Part shown: piece by piece, positions 45,865 to 54,662 of the stretch
Position numbering within the stretch: position 1 is the first letter of the stretch
How the letters are laid out: each line of letters starts with the position of its first letter
Assembly: GCF_900110135.1 (NCBI RefSeq)
Contig: NZ_FOCO01000006.1
Location: 1-64,000 of the forward strand
Direction of reading: 5' to 3'
Length of the DNA: 64,000 nucleotides
Origin: Pseudorhodobacter antarcticus
GTDB taxonomy: Bacteria; Pseudomonadota; Alphaproteobacteria; Rhodobacterales; Rhodobacteraceae
The notes under the pieces: model-generated
Told to the model about the DNA's origin: nothing
The model's database searches: none
Seen by the model: the letters and a program-made list of their open reading frames with translations, nothing else
Made by a program: the position numbers and the translations under genes

Positions 45865-46425
45865 TTACACAGTGGCGCGGGTGATGATGTAAACTTGGGC
45901 CGGGGGGAAGTTGGCCCAAACCTTGCGCGCTTTGGTGGCTTGAAGGCCCAAGGCGGCCAGACCATCATCGGTGAGGGGCGGATTTTGGCCGTAGGTGAAC
46001 TGGATCATGATGCCGCCGGGGCGCAGCACATCAAAGGCGGCGGCGACGATTTCGCGGCGAATCTGACGCGGCATCGACAGAAGGGGCAGGCCCGAGACGA
46101 CAGCGCCGACCGTTGGGGGCAGCAATTTGGGGGCCATTTGCGCGCAATCGGTGTGGATGGTGGTGCCCGGAAAGCGGCTGTGCAGCGCATCCGCAAAGGC
46201 CGCGTTCATTTCAAACAGCGTGAGGTTGGCGGGGGTGACGCCGCGCTGCAAAATCGCTTGGGTGATGATCCCGGTGCCGGGGCCAAATTCGACCACTGGC
46301 CCGGTTTGGGGGCCGACATGTTCGGCCATTGCGGTCGCCAGCGCGCGTGAGGAGGGCACGAGCGAGGAGGTTTGTTTGGGTTGCAGGACCGCTTGTTTGA
46401 GAAAAAACGCGAGGTCACTGAACAT
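45865..46425 (-). CDS. Class I SAM-dependent methyltransferase (phospholipid N-methyltransferase-like)
   Basis: 186 residues from ATG 46425; GTG 46461 overlapping the sspB stop is an alternative that adds 12 residues. Motif I is [16 protein letters not shown], followed by LFEMNAAF (motif II acidic residue) and [11 protein letters not shown] in place of the usual catalytic motif IV. The N-terminal FFLKQAV...[10 protein letters not shown] fits the PmtA/rRNA dimethylase-like group that methylates phosphatidylethanolamine or is of unknown target. No signal peptide. Confidence 0.82.
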   Translation of the reverse strand: MFSDLAFFLKQAVLQPKQTSSLVPSSRALATAMAEHVGPQTGPVVEFGPGTGIITQAILQRGVTPANLTLFEMNAAFADALHSRFPGTTIHTDCAQMAPKLLPPTVGAVVSGLPLLSMPRQIRREIVAAAFDVLRPGGIMIQFTYGQNPPLTDDGLAALGLQATKARKVWANFPPAQVYIITRATV

Positions 46426-46457
46426 GGTGCTGGCCTTTTGGCTGCGGGCGGGGGTGG

Positions 46458-46919
46458 TCACTTGCGGAATTTATCAAGGGAGACGACCTCTGCTGCGCGG
46501 GGCGGCGCGGGGGGGGGCGTGTCGTCATCCTCTGTTTCGTCGTCCTCATCCTCGTCCTCATCATCAGATTTGCTTTCAAAGCGCAGGCCGAATTCGACGG
46601 AAGGGTCCACGAATGTGCGCAGGGCATCAAAGGGGACGACCATCGGTTCGGGGTTGTTGCCGAAATTGAGGGTGATGGAAAAGCCGGTATCGGTGACGTC
46701 GAGGTTTTCGAACCAGTTTTGGACGACAATCGTCATTTCCTCGGGGTAGCGATCGCGGAGCCAGTCGGCGAGAATCACGTCGGGGTGGGTGGTGTCGAAC
46801 GTGATGAAGAAGTGGTGGTTGCCGGGCAGGCCGTGTTTGGAGACATCGGTGAGGACGGCCTGAATGAGGCCACGCATCGCGTTGTGCATGAGGTTGCCGT
46901 ATTCGATGCTGCGCGCCAT
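46458..46919 (-). CDS. sspB: SspB-family ClpXP adaptor (alpha type)
   Basis: 153 residues; ATG 46919 follows AAAGGG. SspB tethers ssrA-tagged proteins to ClpX. The folded domain (about 1-115) shows HHFFITFDTTHPDV and FSITLNFGNNPEPMVVPFDAL; then an acidic linker (SDDEDEDEDDETEDDD), a Pro-rich stretch and a C-terminal tail VVSLDKFRK, which is the ClpX-binding XB motif. Sits about 1 kb from ssrA and about 4 kb from clpPX. Confidence 0.93.
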   Translation of the reverse strand: MARSIEYGNLMHNAMRGLIQAVLTDVSKHGLPGNHHFFITFDTTHPDVILADWLRDRYPEEMTIVVQNWFENLDVTDTGFSITLNFGNNPEPMVVPFDALRTFVDPSVEFGLRFESKSDDEDEDEDDETEDDDTPPPAPPRAAEVVSLDKFRK

Positions 46920-47048
46920 GCGGTGCCCTTTCGTTTGGTTGAGGGCATCATAGGGGATTTGCGCGTGAAAGGAAGGGGGGAGGTTTGGAGGTTTGGCGGG
47001 GGCTGGGCGGGTGCCGGGAATTTGGGGCGAGAATGTGGGACGGGGGGG

Positions 47049-47699
47049 TTAGCCTGTCGGTTTTATCAATTCGCGCAGGATTTTGGCGCGCAGGGTGCGG
47101 GGGTAATCATCAAGCCCGCGTGCGGTCATCACGAAGGCGTCGCGGGTGATGACCCAGTTTTTGTAAAAGCTGGTGGTGGGGGCGGAGAGGCCCATATCCT
47201 CAATCGCGATGGCGTTGATTTGGACGCCTTGGGTGGTGGCTGCGGTGCGGGCGCGGGCGACGTTGGTGCCGGCATTTTCGGGGCCGTCGCCGGAAATGTC
47301 GATGATATGGCGTTTGCAATCAGACACTTGGGCGAATTGTTGCAACGCGTAGGTGACGGCGTCGCCCACCGCCGTATCGGAGCCGTCAAAGGCGCGGGGC
47401 AGAGTTTGGGCGGTGGTGGCAAAGCGGTTGAGCGCGTCCGGCGACAGTATGCGTTGCCACGGCATCACCATGGATTGGCGGTTTGTGCCGGACCATTGCA
47501 TGACCGACAGCGCGACTTGATCGCGGATCAGGATTTCGGCGATTTCAGGGTCGCGCAGAGCATCGTGCAAGCCGCTGATTTGAAGCATGTATTCGCCGCG
47601 ATCAATAGAGCCTGACACGTCGATGGCCAGCAGGAGTGCGGTTTCGCAAGCTTGCGCGGGGGCGGCGAGGAGGAGGGTGAGGGGGAGGATGTGGCGCAT
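47049..47699 (-). CDS. DUF1194 domain protein (VWA-like, periplasmic)
   Basis: 216 residues. N-terminal signal peptide MRHILPLTLLLAAPAQA, then a von Willebrand A-type domain with MIDAS motif LAIDVSGSID, second Thr region DGSDTAVGDAV and HIIDISGDGPEN. Exported, probably metal-binding; no known role. Stand-alone gene between sspB and ssrA, with a weak ribosome binding site. Confidence 0.9.
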   Translation of the reverse strand: MRHILPLTLLLAAPAQACETALLLAIDVSGSIDRGEYMLQISGLHDALRDPEIAEILIRDQVALSVMQWSGTNRQSMVMPWQRILSPDALNRFATTAQTLPRAFDGSDTAVGDAVTYALQQFAQVSDCKRHIIDISGDGPENAGTNVARARTAATTQGVQINAIAIEDMGLSAPTTSFYKNWVITRDAFVMTARGLDDYPRTLRAKILRELIKPTG

Positions 47700-47849
47700 G
47701 ATGGGAGTGTGGCGTGGGATTTGCGTTTGCGCAAGCGGGGTGATGGGTGGGGCGGGGCGGGGGCCGCGACAGGGGATTGTGGCGCGGGTATTTTGGGCGT
47801 GATGGGGGTGGGCGTGCGTTTGTCGGGGGGGTATCGGGGGAGGAAGTGG

Positions 47850-48165
47850 AGGATTCTGTTGCCAGGCTCCTCCGGGCCCCGCCTTACGCTGCTAGGCGCA
47901 AGGGCTTAGTTTTCGATAGTTCCGGTCGCTTACGCGGCCATCGCCATCGGAGCACGGTTGTCATTTGCAACTGTACGTTTCGGACCGATAACGGTGGTAC
48001 CTCACCGAGCAAAAGCTGGCCTCTTTAGACGTTCGTCGATCCTATTTCGACCCCGAACCCCCGAAATGAGCGGGTGGAATGGTGGAGTCGCCGGGTACCG
48101 CCCCCGGGTCCGAGCCGTTTATTACAGGTGCGTTTATCACCATAGTCCGAGCGAACCCGAACAAG
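47850..48165 (-). ncRNA. ssrA: Transfer-messenger RNA, permuted two-piece form
   Basis: Minus strand. Order is that of alphaproteobacterial permuted tmRNA: first the acceptor half, ending in GGCGGTACCCGGCGACTCC plus ACCA (CCA at 48082-48080), a removed spacer (48079-48055), then the coding half starting GGGGTCGAAATAGGATCGAC at 48054. Its 5' seven bases pair with CGACTCC of the first half to form the acceptor stem. The tag frame GCA..TAA (47969-47931) encodes ANDNRAPMAMAA. The 3' end near 47850 and 5' end near 48165 are estimates. It rescues stalled ribosomes and tags products for ClpXP. Confidence 0.95.
47931..47969 (-). other. tmRNA proteolysis tag frame
   Basis: Resume codon GCA at 47969-47967 to stop TAA at 47933-47931; peptide ANDNRAPMAMAA, ending in the Ala-Ala recognised by ClpX. 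Confidence 0.95.
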
Positions 48166-48168
48166 GGC

Positions 48169-48197
48169 AATATAGGGGCGGGGAACGGGGAGTTCAA
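48169..48197 (-). promoter_or_regulatory. ssrA promoter
   Basis: On the minus strand TTGAAC (48197-48192) and TATATT (48174-48169) are spaced by 17 bases, close to the sigma-70 consensus; predicted start near 48162, just before the acceptor half of tmRNA. The -35 box overlaps the last codons of the upstream MBL hydrolase gene. Confidence 0.7.
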
Positions 48198-49054
48198 GCC
48201 AATGTATAGGTGGCGTTTAAGGCGAGGGTGGGGTGGGCGGTGGTGCGGTTTTGCGCGGTGAGATCAATGAGATGGGCAAGGATGTTGCGCGCCGCCGCAG
48301 GGTGCAGGGTTTTGGGGGTGTCGGCGTACAGGTTTGCGGTGAGGTCCGGGATGGTTTTGGGGCCGCAAGCGAGGGCGTCTAGGATGGACGCCGCGCGCTG
48401 TTCGCGGTGGTGCAGGGTTTGGGTGAGGCGGGTGTGCGGGTCTGTGATGGGGGCGCCGTGGCCTGCGTGAAACAGAACCCAGTCTTGGGTGGCGAGGTGG
48501 CGGGTGGCGGCCATGTAGGCGGCCATATCACCATCGGGGGGCGAGATGAGCGACGACGACCAGCCCATGATGTGATCGCCTGTGAACAGCGTTTGCCCAA
48601 GGGCAAGGCACAGGTGATTGCTGAGGTGGCCGGGGGTGTGAATGGCGCGCAAGGCCCAATCGTTGTGGGATAGGGTTTCGTTATCTTGGAGGGGGATGTC
48701 GGGGGTGAAAGCGTGATCGACCCCTTCGCCACCCGCGATCAGGCCTTGGGTTGCCAGCGCGGTCATGGCCGGGCTGCGGCCTGCGGTGGCGGGGCCAAAC
48801 GCGTGAGTTTTGATGTGAAGAGCCTGCGCCATGATCGGGGCGAGGGGGGAGTGGTCGGTGTGCGCGTGGGTGACGAGGATATGGGTGATGCGTTCGCCGG
48901 GATTTAAGGCGGCCATGATCGCGCGCGCATGGGCGGGGATGTTTGGGCCGGGGTCGATCAGGGCCAGATCGCCCGTGCCGACAAGGTAGCTGTTGGTGCC
49001 ATGCAACGTCATGGGGGACGGATTGGGCGCAAGGATGCAGCGGATTTGGGGCAT
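48194..49054 (-). CDS. MBL-fold metallo-hydrolase (LACTB2-like)
   Basis: 286 residues from ATG 49054; longer frames upstream overlap the divergent kinase promoter and are unconserved. Metal site THAHTDHS (HxHxDH), then HTPGHLSNH, FTGDHIMGW and FHAGHG. A C-terminal winged-helix-like segment follows, as in beta-lactamase-like protein 2, which cuts single-stranded RNA; glyoxalase II-like thioesterase activity is an alternative. Confidence 0.9.
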   Translation of the reverse strand: MPQIRCILAPNPSPMTLHGTNSYLVGTGDLALIDPGPNIPAHARAIMAALNPGERITHILVTHAHTDHSPLAPIMAQALHIKTHAFGPATAGRSPAMTALATQGLIAGGEGVDHAFTPDIPLQDNETLSHNDWALRAIHTPGHLSNHLCLALGQTLFTGDHIMGWSSSLISPPDGDMAAYMAATRHLATQDWVLFHAGHGAPITDPHTRLTQTLHHREQRAASILDALACGPKTIPDLTANLYADTPKTLHPAAARNILAHLIDLTAQNRTTAHPTLALNATYTLA

Positions 49055-49117
49055 GGGCGTTGGATCCGGGCGCAAAAGGGGCTTTTGGTTTGGGCGGGCT
49101 GCGCGTAACCTTAGTGC

Positions 49118-50434
49118 ATGTTTGGCAAGGTGAAAAACATTTTCCCCCGGGGGCTTTATGGGCGGGCGGCGTCGATCTTGATCGTGCCGATTGTCACGAT
49201 TCAACTGGTCGTGTCGGTGGCGTTTATTCAGCGCCACTTTGAAGGGGTGACGCGGCAAATGACGATGGGCGTTGCCACGGAGCTGGCGTATTTGCTGGCC
49301 CAGTGGGAAGGGGCGGACGCCAGTGCCGCGCAGGGGCGGCTGCGTGAGATTGCAAGCGGTTTGGGCATGGCCGTGACGGTGCCCGCGCCTGTGACTGACG
49401 GCGCGGATTTGCGCGAGCTGTTGGATTTGTCGGGCGCGGAGGTGATTGCCAATTTGCGCGCGGCGGTGCCGGGGATTGCGCATGTGGCGCTGCTGTCATC
49501 GCCGCAGCGGGTGGAGATGACGATTGATACTGCGCGCGGCCCGATTTTGGTTGTGGTGAACCGCAGCCGGGTTTCGGCGTCGAACCCGCATCAGTTGCTG
49601 GTGCTGATGATCTTAACCTCGATCTTTATGACCCTGATTGCCTATGGTTTTTTGCGAAATCAGTTGCGGCCAATCACGTTGTTGTCGGATGCGGCCACGG
49701 CGTTTGGCAAAGGGCAGCATGTGGCGTATCGCCCGCGCGGCGCGTTGGAAGTACGGGCGGCGGGCAAGGCGTTTTTGGACATGCGCGCGCGGATTGAACG
49801 CCAGATTGAGCAGCGCACGATGATGCTGTCGGGCATCAGCCACGATTTGCGCACGCCGCTGACGCGGCTGCGGTTGGGGCTGTCGTTGTTGCCCGAAGAT
49901 GAGGAGACGGCGGCGTTGCTGGGCGATGTGGGCGACATGCAGCGATTGATCGACGAATTCCTGTCCTTTGCGCGCGGCGATGCGATGGAGGAGGCGGAGG
50001 TGGTGAATCCGCGCGAATTGGTGGGGCGGATTGTGGACAATGCAGCGCGGGCGGGATCGCCTGTGACCTTGGGGCGGATTGCGGTGGCGGCAGAGGTGAT
50101 GATGCGCCCGGCAGCGGTGACGCGAGCGTTGGAAAATCTGATTGGCAATGCGGCGCGGTTTGGCACTTGTGTGCGCGTGTCGGCGCTGCAAACCGGGCGG
50201 AATTTGCGCGTGATGGTGGAGGATGATGGCCCCGGTATTGCGCCCGATCAGCGTGAGGAGGCGATGATGCCCTTTGCGCGGCTGGATGCGGCGCGCGACC
50301 CGAATAAGGGCGGCGGTGTGGGCTTGGGTTTGGCGATTGCGCAGGACGTGGCGCGCAGCCATGGCGGGCGGTTGATTTTGTCGCGCAGTGAGGATTTGGG
50401 CGGGTTGAAGGCTGAATTTATGATTGCCTGTTAG
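49118..50434 (+). CDS. Sensor histidine kinase (EnvZ-like), without adjacent regulator
   Basis: 438 residues. Two membrane helices (about 18-38 and 160-182) frame a periplasmic sensor of about 120 residues; then HAMP, HisKA with phosphorylated His about 242 in SGISHDLRTPLTRL, and a HATPase domain: N box LENLIGNAARFG, G1 DDGPGIAP, G2 GGGVGLGLAIAQ. The layout is that of EnvZ/OmpR-class kinases. No response regulator lies within the window, so its partner is encoded elsewhere. Confidence 0.93.
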   Translation: MFGKVKNIFPRGLYGRAASILIVPIVTIQLVVSVAFIQRHFEGVTRQMTMGVATELAYLLAQWEGADASAAQGRLREIASGLGMAVTVPAPVTDGADLRELLDLSGAEVIANLRAAVPGIAHVALLSSPQRVEMTIDTARGPILVVVNRSRVSASNPHQLLVLMILTSIFMTLIAYGFLRNQLRPITLLSDAATAFGKGQHVAYRPRGALEVRAAGKAFLDMRARIERQIEQRTMMLSGISHDLRTPLTRLRLGLSLLPEDEETAALLGDVGDMQRLIDEFLSFARGDAMEEAEVVNPRELVGRIVDNAARAGSPVTLGRIAVAAEVMMRPAAVTRALENLIGNAARFGTCVRVSALQTGRNLRVMVEDDGPGIAPDQREEAMMPFARLDAARDPNKGGGVGLGLAIAQDVARSHGGRLILSRSEDLGGLKAEFMIAC

Positions 50435-50892
50435 GGTTTAGGGCTGCCGCCGACCATCACCCAATAAAGTTTTTGATCGGCCCCCAGCGCCACGCCCAAC
50501 CCGATTTCAGTGATTTTGGGCGACAGCATATTGGCGCGGTGGCCTGTGGAATTATACCACCAATCGGCCGGATCGCTGCGGGTGAATTGCCCCACATTTT
50601 CATTGGCGCTGCGAAAGGCATAGCCTGCGGCTTTCAATCGGCGCACCAGATCGGAGCCATTGGTGCCCACATGCGACAAGTGGCCCGCGGTGGCCATGTC
50701 GCAAGCGTGACCTTGGGCCGTGTTGGCCAAGGTTGGGTTGATTTGCAGCGGTTCAAGGTCTGCGGCAGCGCGGTAGCCGTTCACCTTATCGGCGGCCTGT
50801 TGGAGGAGGGCCGCACTTTGGGTGGGGGGCGTGCAAGCGGCGTGGGCGGTGGTGGCAAGGCCGATGGACAGGATTAGGGCGAGGGGGCGCAT
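50431..50892 (-). CDS. CAP domain (SCP-like) secreted protein
   Basis: 153 residues with signal peptide (MRPLALILSIGLATTAHA). CAP fold motifs: NPTLANTAQGHACDMA, HVGTNGSDLVRRLKAAGY, ENVG and WWYNSTGHRANMLS with the conserved His. Bacterial CAP proteins are extracellular or periplasmic with unclear activity. The stop overlaps the kinase stop by four bases in convergent orientation. Confidence 0.93.
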   Translation of the reverse strand: MRPLALILSIGLATTAHAACTPPTQSAALLQQAADKVNGYRAAADLEPLQINPTLANTAQGHACDMATAGHLSHVGTNGSDLVRRLKAAGYAFRSANENVGQFTRSDPADWWYNSTGHRANMLSPKITEIGLGVALGADQKLYWVMVGGSPKP

Positions 50893-50996
50893 ATGACGGC
50901 TCCGGGTTGGAGGTGAAATTTAGGGTAGCGTTTGGGGCAGGGGCTGCCAAGGGGCCCTTTACCATTGCCCGGTGCGCGTTAAATGTTTGCTAACGA

Positions 50997-51009
50997 TGAT
51001 GTGACATCA
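50997..51009. promoter_or_regulatory. Short palindrome upstream of clpP
   Basis: TGATGT-G-ACATCA, a perfect palindrome with one central base, about 175 bases before the clpP start in a 290-base gap that also serves the divergent CAP gene. Could be a regulator binding site; no factor is identified. Confidence 0.3.
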
Positions 51010-51182
51010 CGGGGGGCGGCGATTTTTGGCATGACCTTGGGGTTTTGCCGGGGGGCGCCTTGGGTGAATAACAGAATGGTTAAAGGGAAAATGCCTGATG
51101 CCCTTGCAGGAGGCGGCACGCGCAACTAAGACTTGGGCAATCGTTTGGCGATTACGCTTACACCATAAACAGGCAGGCACAG

Positions 51183-51815
51183 ATGCAAGATCCAGTTGAC
51201 CACTATATGAACACCCTCGTTCCCATGGTTGTGGAACAAACCAGCCGGGGCGAACGCGCCTATGACATCTTTAGCCGGATGTTGAAGGAGCGGATTATTT
51301 TCCTGTCCGGCCCCGTGCATGACGGCATGTCGAGCCTGATTTGCGCGCAATTGTTGTTTTTGGAGGCGGAGAATCCGTCGAAGGAAATTTCCATGTATAT
51401 CAACAGCCCAGGGGGTGTTGTGACATCCGGTCTGTCGATTTACGACACGATGCAATATATCAAGCCCAAGGTTTCGACGCTTGTTATTGGCCAAGCGGCG
51501 TCGATGGGGTCGCTGTTGTTGACGGCGGGGCAAAAGGGGATGCGGTTTTCGCTGCCCAACAGCCGCGTTATGGTTCATCAGCCATCGGGCGGATACCAAG
51601 GCCAAGCGACCGATATCATGATCCACGCGCGCGAGACTGAGAAGTTGAAGCGCCGGTTGAATGAGATTTATGTGCGCCACACCGGCAATGATTACGACAC
51701 GGTAGAGGCGGGGCTGGAGCGCGACAACTTTATGTCGGCGGAAGATGCCAAGGCTTGGGGGTTGATCGACGAAATCGTGGCCGACCGTGGCAAGGCGGAG
51801 CCGGAGGCGAAGTAA
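51183..51815 (+). CDS. clpP: ATP-dependent Clp protease proteolytic subunit
   Basis: 210 residues, self-compartmentalising serine protease working with ClpX. Catalytic Ser in [11 protein letters not shown], His in [12 protein letters not shown] and Asp in the following helix-strand region near RDNFMS; the N-terminal axial loop precedes [19 protein letters not shown]. Followed after 93 bases by clpX, with which it forms ClpXP; tmRNA and SspB that feed ClpXP lie nearby. Confidence 0.98.
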   Translation: MQDPVDHYMNTLVPMVVEQTSRGERAYDIFSRMLKERIIFLSGPVHDGMSSLICAQLLFLEAENPSKEISMYINSPGGVVTSGLSIYDTMQYIKPKVSTLVIGQAASMGSLLLTAGQKGMRFSLPNSRVMVHQPSGGYQGQATDIMIHARETEKLKRRLNEIYVRHTGNDYDTVEAGLERDNFMSAEDAKAWGLIDEIVADRGKAEPEAK

Positions 51816-51908
51816 TTTCGCATTGTGAAGGGGTGGGGCATGTCCTAGACTTGGCCCACCAGCTTTGAAAATACGGGCATTTCTGACGATGCGGGGCAAA
51901 GGACCATA

Positions 51909-53174
51909 ATGGCGACGAATTCAGGCAGCGACAGCAAAAACACGCTCTATTGCTCGTTTTGTGGCAAAAGCCAGCACGAAGTGCGCAAACTTATCGCGGG
52001 GCCGACCGTGTTCATCTGTGATGAATGTGTGGAGCTTTGCATGGATATTATCCGCGAGGAAACAAAATCCTCGGGGCTGAAATCAAGCGAAGGGGTGCCG
52101 ACACCGCGCGATATTGCGAAGGTTTTGGACGATTATGTGATTGGGCAAGAACATGCCAAGCGGGTTCTCGCCGTGGCGGTGCATAACCATTACAAGCGGC
52201 TGAACCATTCGTCGAAATCCGATATTGAATTGGCGAAATCCAACATTTTGCTGATTGGCCCGACGGGTTGCGGCAAAACGTTGCTGGCACAAACGCTGGC
52301 GCGGATTTTGGATGTGCCGTTCACGATGGCGGATGCGACCACGCTGACGGAGGCGGGTTATGTCGGCGAAGATGTGGAAAACATCATCCTGAAGCTGTTG
52401 CAAGCGTCCGAGTATAATGTGGAGCGTGCGCAGCGCGGCATCGTGTATATCGACGAAGTTGATAAAATTACGCGCAAATCGGACAACCCGTCGATCACCC
52501 GCGATGTGTCGGGCGAAGGCGTGCAGCAAGCGCTGTTGAAGATTATGGAAGGCACCGTGGCATCTGTGCCGCCGCAAGGGGGGCGCAAGCACCCGCAGCA
52601 AGAGTTTTTGCAAGTCGATACCACGAATATTCTGTTCATCTGTGGTGGGGCGTTTGCGGGGCTGGAAAAGATCATCGCGCAGCGCAACAAGGGGTCGGGC
52701 ATCGGGTTTGGTGCGGATGTAAAGGACCCTGATGCGCGCGGCGTGGGTGAGATGTTCCAAGAGTTGGAGCCGGAAGATCTGTTGAAATTCGGGTTGATCC
52801 CGGAATTTGTTGGGCGTTTGCCGGTGCTCGCGACCTTGACCGATCTGGATGAGGCCGCGCTGATTACCATTTTGACCGAACCGAAGAACGCGCTGGTCAA
52901 GCAATATCAGCGGTTGTTTGATATTGAAGGCACGCAACTGACGTTCACCAGTGATGCGCTGATTGCGATTGCGAAACGGGCGATCAAGCGGAAAACGGGG
53001 GCGCGGGGGTTGCGGTCGATCATGGAGGATATCTTGCTGGATACCATGTTCGAATTGCCCGGCCTGACGGATGTGCAAGAGGTTGTGGTCAATGAGGAAG
53101 CGGTGAATTCCGGCGCGAAACCCTTGTTGGTGCATACCGATCGCAAGAAAAAAGAGCCTGCGAGCGCGGGCTGA
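51909..53174 (+). CDS. clpX: ATP-dependent Clp protease ATP-binding subunit ClpX
   Basis: 421 residues; ATG 51909 follows AAAGGACC. N-terminal C4 zinc-binding domain ([11 protein letters not shown] and [10 protein letters not shown]) that receives SspB, then the AAA+ module: Walker [13 protein letters not shown], Walker [11 protein letters not shown], pore loop GYVGED, sensor 2 [11 protein letters not shown]. The IGF-type ClpP-contact loop ([10 protein letters not shown]) is present. A terminator follows. Confidence 0.98.
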   Translation: MATNSGSDSKNTLYCSFCGKSQHEVRKLIAGPTVFICDECVELCMDIIREETKSSGLKSSEGVPTPRDIAKVLDDYVIGQEHAKRVLAVAVHNHYKRLNHSSKSDIELAKSNILLIGPTGCGKTLLAQTLARILDVPFTMADATTLTEAGYVGEDVENIILKLLQASEYNVERAQRGIVYIDEVDKITRKSDNPSITRDVSGEGVQQALLKIMEGTVASVPPQGGRKHPQQEFLQVDTTNILFICGGAFAGLEKIIAQRNKGSGIGFGADVKDPDARGVGEMFQELEPEDLLKFGLIPEFVGRLPVLATLTDLDEAALITILTEPKNALVKQYQRLFDIEGTQLTFTSDALIAIAKRAIKRKTGARGLRSIMEDILLDTMFELPGLTDVQEVVVNEEAVNSGAKPLLVHTDRKKKEPASAG

Positions 53175-53189
53175 GGCACTGGTATGGGG

Positions 53190-53220
53190 AAGGGGCGGGC
53201 TTTGGCCCGCCTTTTCTTTT
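53190..53220 (+). terminator. Rho-independent terminator after clpX
   Basis: GGCGGGC (53194-53200) pairs with GCCCGCC (53205-53211), loop TTTG, followed by TTTTCTTTTT. Confidence 0.9.
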
Positions 53221-53283
53221 TATGCGATGGACCTATCCCGCGCTTTGCGGCATATGTCGACAAACGAACCCGGAGGCCCGCTT

Positions 53284-53658
53284 ATGTATTTCCTCAAACG
53301 CTTGCTGACTTGGTGGAACAGCCAAACCATCAGCACCCAGATTTTCACTTGGCGCAAAGGCGTTAAGGTGGGCGAGGATGCGCAGGGCAATATTTTTTAC
53401 CGGACCAGTGACGGCAAGCGGCGCTGGGTGATTTACAATGGTGAAATGGAAGCGACGCGGGTGACGCCGGAATGGCACGGCTGGCTGCATTTCACTTGGG
53501 ATGAGCCGCCGACAGAAATGCCGATGGTGCGCAAAGCGTGGGAAAAACCACATTTGGAAAACCTGACGGGGACGGATGCCGCCTATGCGCCGACCGGGTC
53601 CATTCGGCGCGCGCAACCTGTGGCGCGGGCCGATTATGAGGCGTGGACGCCGGAATAA
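53284..53658 (+). CDS. NADH:ubiquinone oxidoreductase accessory subunit, NDUFA12 family
   Basis: 124 residues from ATG 53284 after GGAGGCCCGC. Complex I accessory subunit shared by alphaproteobacteria and mitochondria. Family core: [38 protein letters not shown] and PPTEMP. Followed seven bases later by a DUF2155 gene, an order conserved in rhodobacteria to my knowledge. Confidence 0.95.
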   Translation: MYFLKRLLTWWNSQTISTQIFTWRKGVKVGEDAQGNIFYRTSDGKRRWVIYNGEMEATRVTPEWHGWLHFTWDEPPTEMPMVRKAWEKPHLENLTGTDAAYAPTGSIRRAQPVARADYEAWTPE

Positions 53659-53664
53659 GCGCAG

Positions 53665-54024
53665 ATGATCCGTATTCTTTCCTTTGTTTTGATGGCGGTT
53701 GTGGCCGCCCCTGTGCATGCCGAAACGGCGGTGCAGGCCAAAGGTGGCGTGGTGCGCTGGCTGGATAAGGTTTCGGGCGAGACGGGGGATTTGGAACTGT
53801 CGCGCGGACAATCGGCGCAAAACGGGCGGCTGACCATTCAGTTGGATGATTGCCGGTATCCGGTGGACGGCACCCCGACGGAGGCCTATGCGCATTTGAC
53901 GGTTTTGGACCGGTTGATGGAAACGCCCGCGTTTACGGGGTGGATGATGGCCACCAGCCCGGCGCTGTCGGCGATGGACCATTCGCGTTATGACGTTTGG
54001 GTGCTGCGCTGTCTGACGGAGTGA
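53665..54024 (+). CDS. DUF2155 domain protein (periplasmic)
   Basis: 119 residues. Signal peptide MIRILSFVLMAVVAAPVHA, then the DUF2155 core: VVRWLDKVSGETGDLELSRG, LDDCRYP and AFTGWMMATSPALSAMDHSRYDVWVLRC. Two conserved cysteines may form a disulfide. Function unknown; usually next to NDUFA12. Its 3' end overlaps the convergent aat gene by 37 bases. Confidence 0.92.
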   Translation: MIRILSFVLMAVVAAPVHAETAVQAKGGVVRWLDKVSGETGDLELSRGQSAQNGRLTIQLDDCRYPVDGTPTEAYAHLTVLDRLMETPAFTGWMMATSPALSAMDHSRYDVWVLRCLTE

Positions 54025-54629
54025 GGCGTGGGCGCGTAGCCGGGCGGGTTGAAGGTGGCGGTTTGCGCCAAGGCCGCGTTGAGGCGCTGGTGATACTGAT
54101 TTCTTGACACCTCAACCGCGCCAAGCGATGCCAGATGCGGTGTTAGAAATTGCGTATCGAACAGCGTAAACGCACCCGCGCGCAGACGGTGGACCAAATA
54201 GGCGAGCGCGATTTTTGACGCGTCGGTTTTGGTTGAAAACATGCTTTCCCCGAAAAACGCGGCGCCCAAGGTGACGCCGTAGACGCCGCCGACCAGATCG
54301 GGGCCATCCCACACCTCTAAACTTTGCGCGAAACCGGTTTTGTGCAGAGTTTGATAAAGGGCGTAGATTTCGGCATTGATCCACGTTTCCTCGCGGTTGG
54401 CGCAGGCGGTGACGACCGCAGAAAAATCGTAATTTGTTCGAATTATGCAAGTATTTTGCGCAATTTGGCGGGATAGGCTGCGAGAAATGTGGAAATTGTC
54501 CAAGTCGAAAACGCCGCGTTTGCGGGGATCGACCCAATGCAGGTCGGTTGCATCGCGGCTTTGCGCCATGGGAAACACGCCGGACGCATAGGCGGAGAGC
54601 AAAAGCTGGGGGGTGATTTTATCCGTCAT
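53988..54629 (-). CDS. aat: Leucyl/phenylalanyl-tRNA--protein transferase
   Basis: 213 residues. Adds Leu or Phe from charged tRNA to proteins with N-terminal Lys or Arg, making them N-end-rule substrates (ClpS/ClpAP). Conserved: LLSAYASGVFPMAQ, WVDPRKRGVFDLDNFHIS, GGVYGVTLGAAFFGESMFS and LFDTQFLTPHLASLGAVEV. The C-terminus is the usual alphaproteobacterial short type. Third gene of accB-accC-aat; a hairpin lies before it. Confidence 0.96.
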   Translation of the reverse strand: MTDKITPQLLLSAYASGVFPMAQSRDATDLHWVDPRKRGVFDLDNFHISRSLSRQIAQNTCIIRTNYDFSAVVTACANREETWINAEIYALYQTLHKTGFAQSLEVWDGPDLVGGVYGVTLGAAFFGESMFSTKTDASKIALAYLVHRLRAGAFTLFDTQFLTPHLASLGAVEVSRNQYHQRLNAALAQTATFNPPGYAPTPHSVRQRSTQTS

Positions 54630-54636
54630 ATGAAAA

Positions 54637-54655
54637 GGGGGGCTGCGTGCCCCCC
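54637..54655 (-). terminator. G/C hairpin between accC and aat (terminator or attenuator)
   Basis: On the minus strand GGGGGGC-ACGCA-GCCCCCC followed by TTTTC, in the 33-base gap between accC stop and aat start. It should reduce read-through into aat. Its sequence is shared with the element at 63825-63881. Confidence 0.65.
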
Positions 54656-54662
54656 GGTCCCG

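Noticed and set aside
47652-48261. Several plus-strand frames of 60-90 codons in the gap 47.7-48.2 kb
   Set aside because: The stretch is the minus-strand tmRNA gene; frames are incidental.
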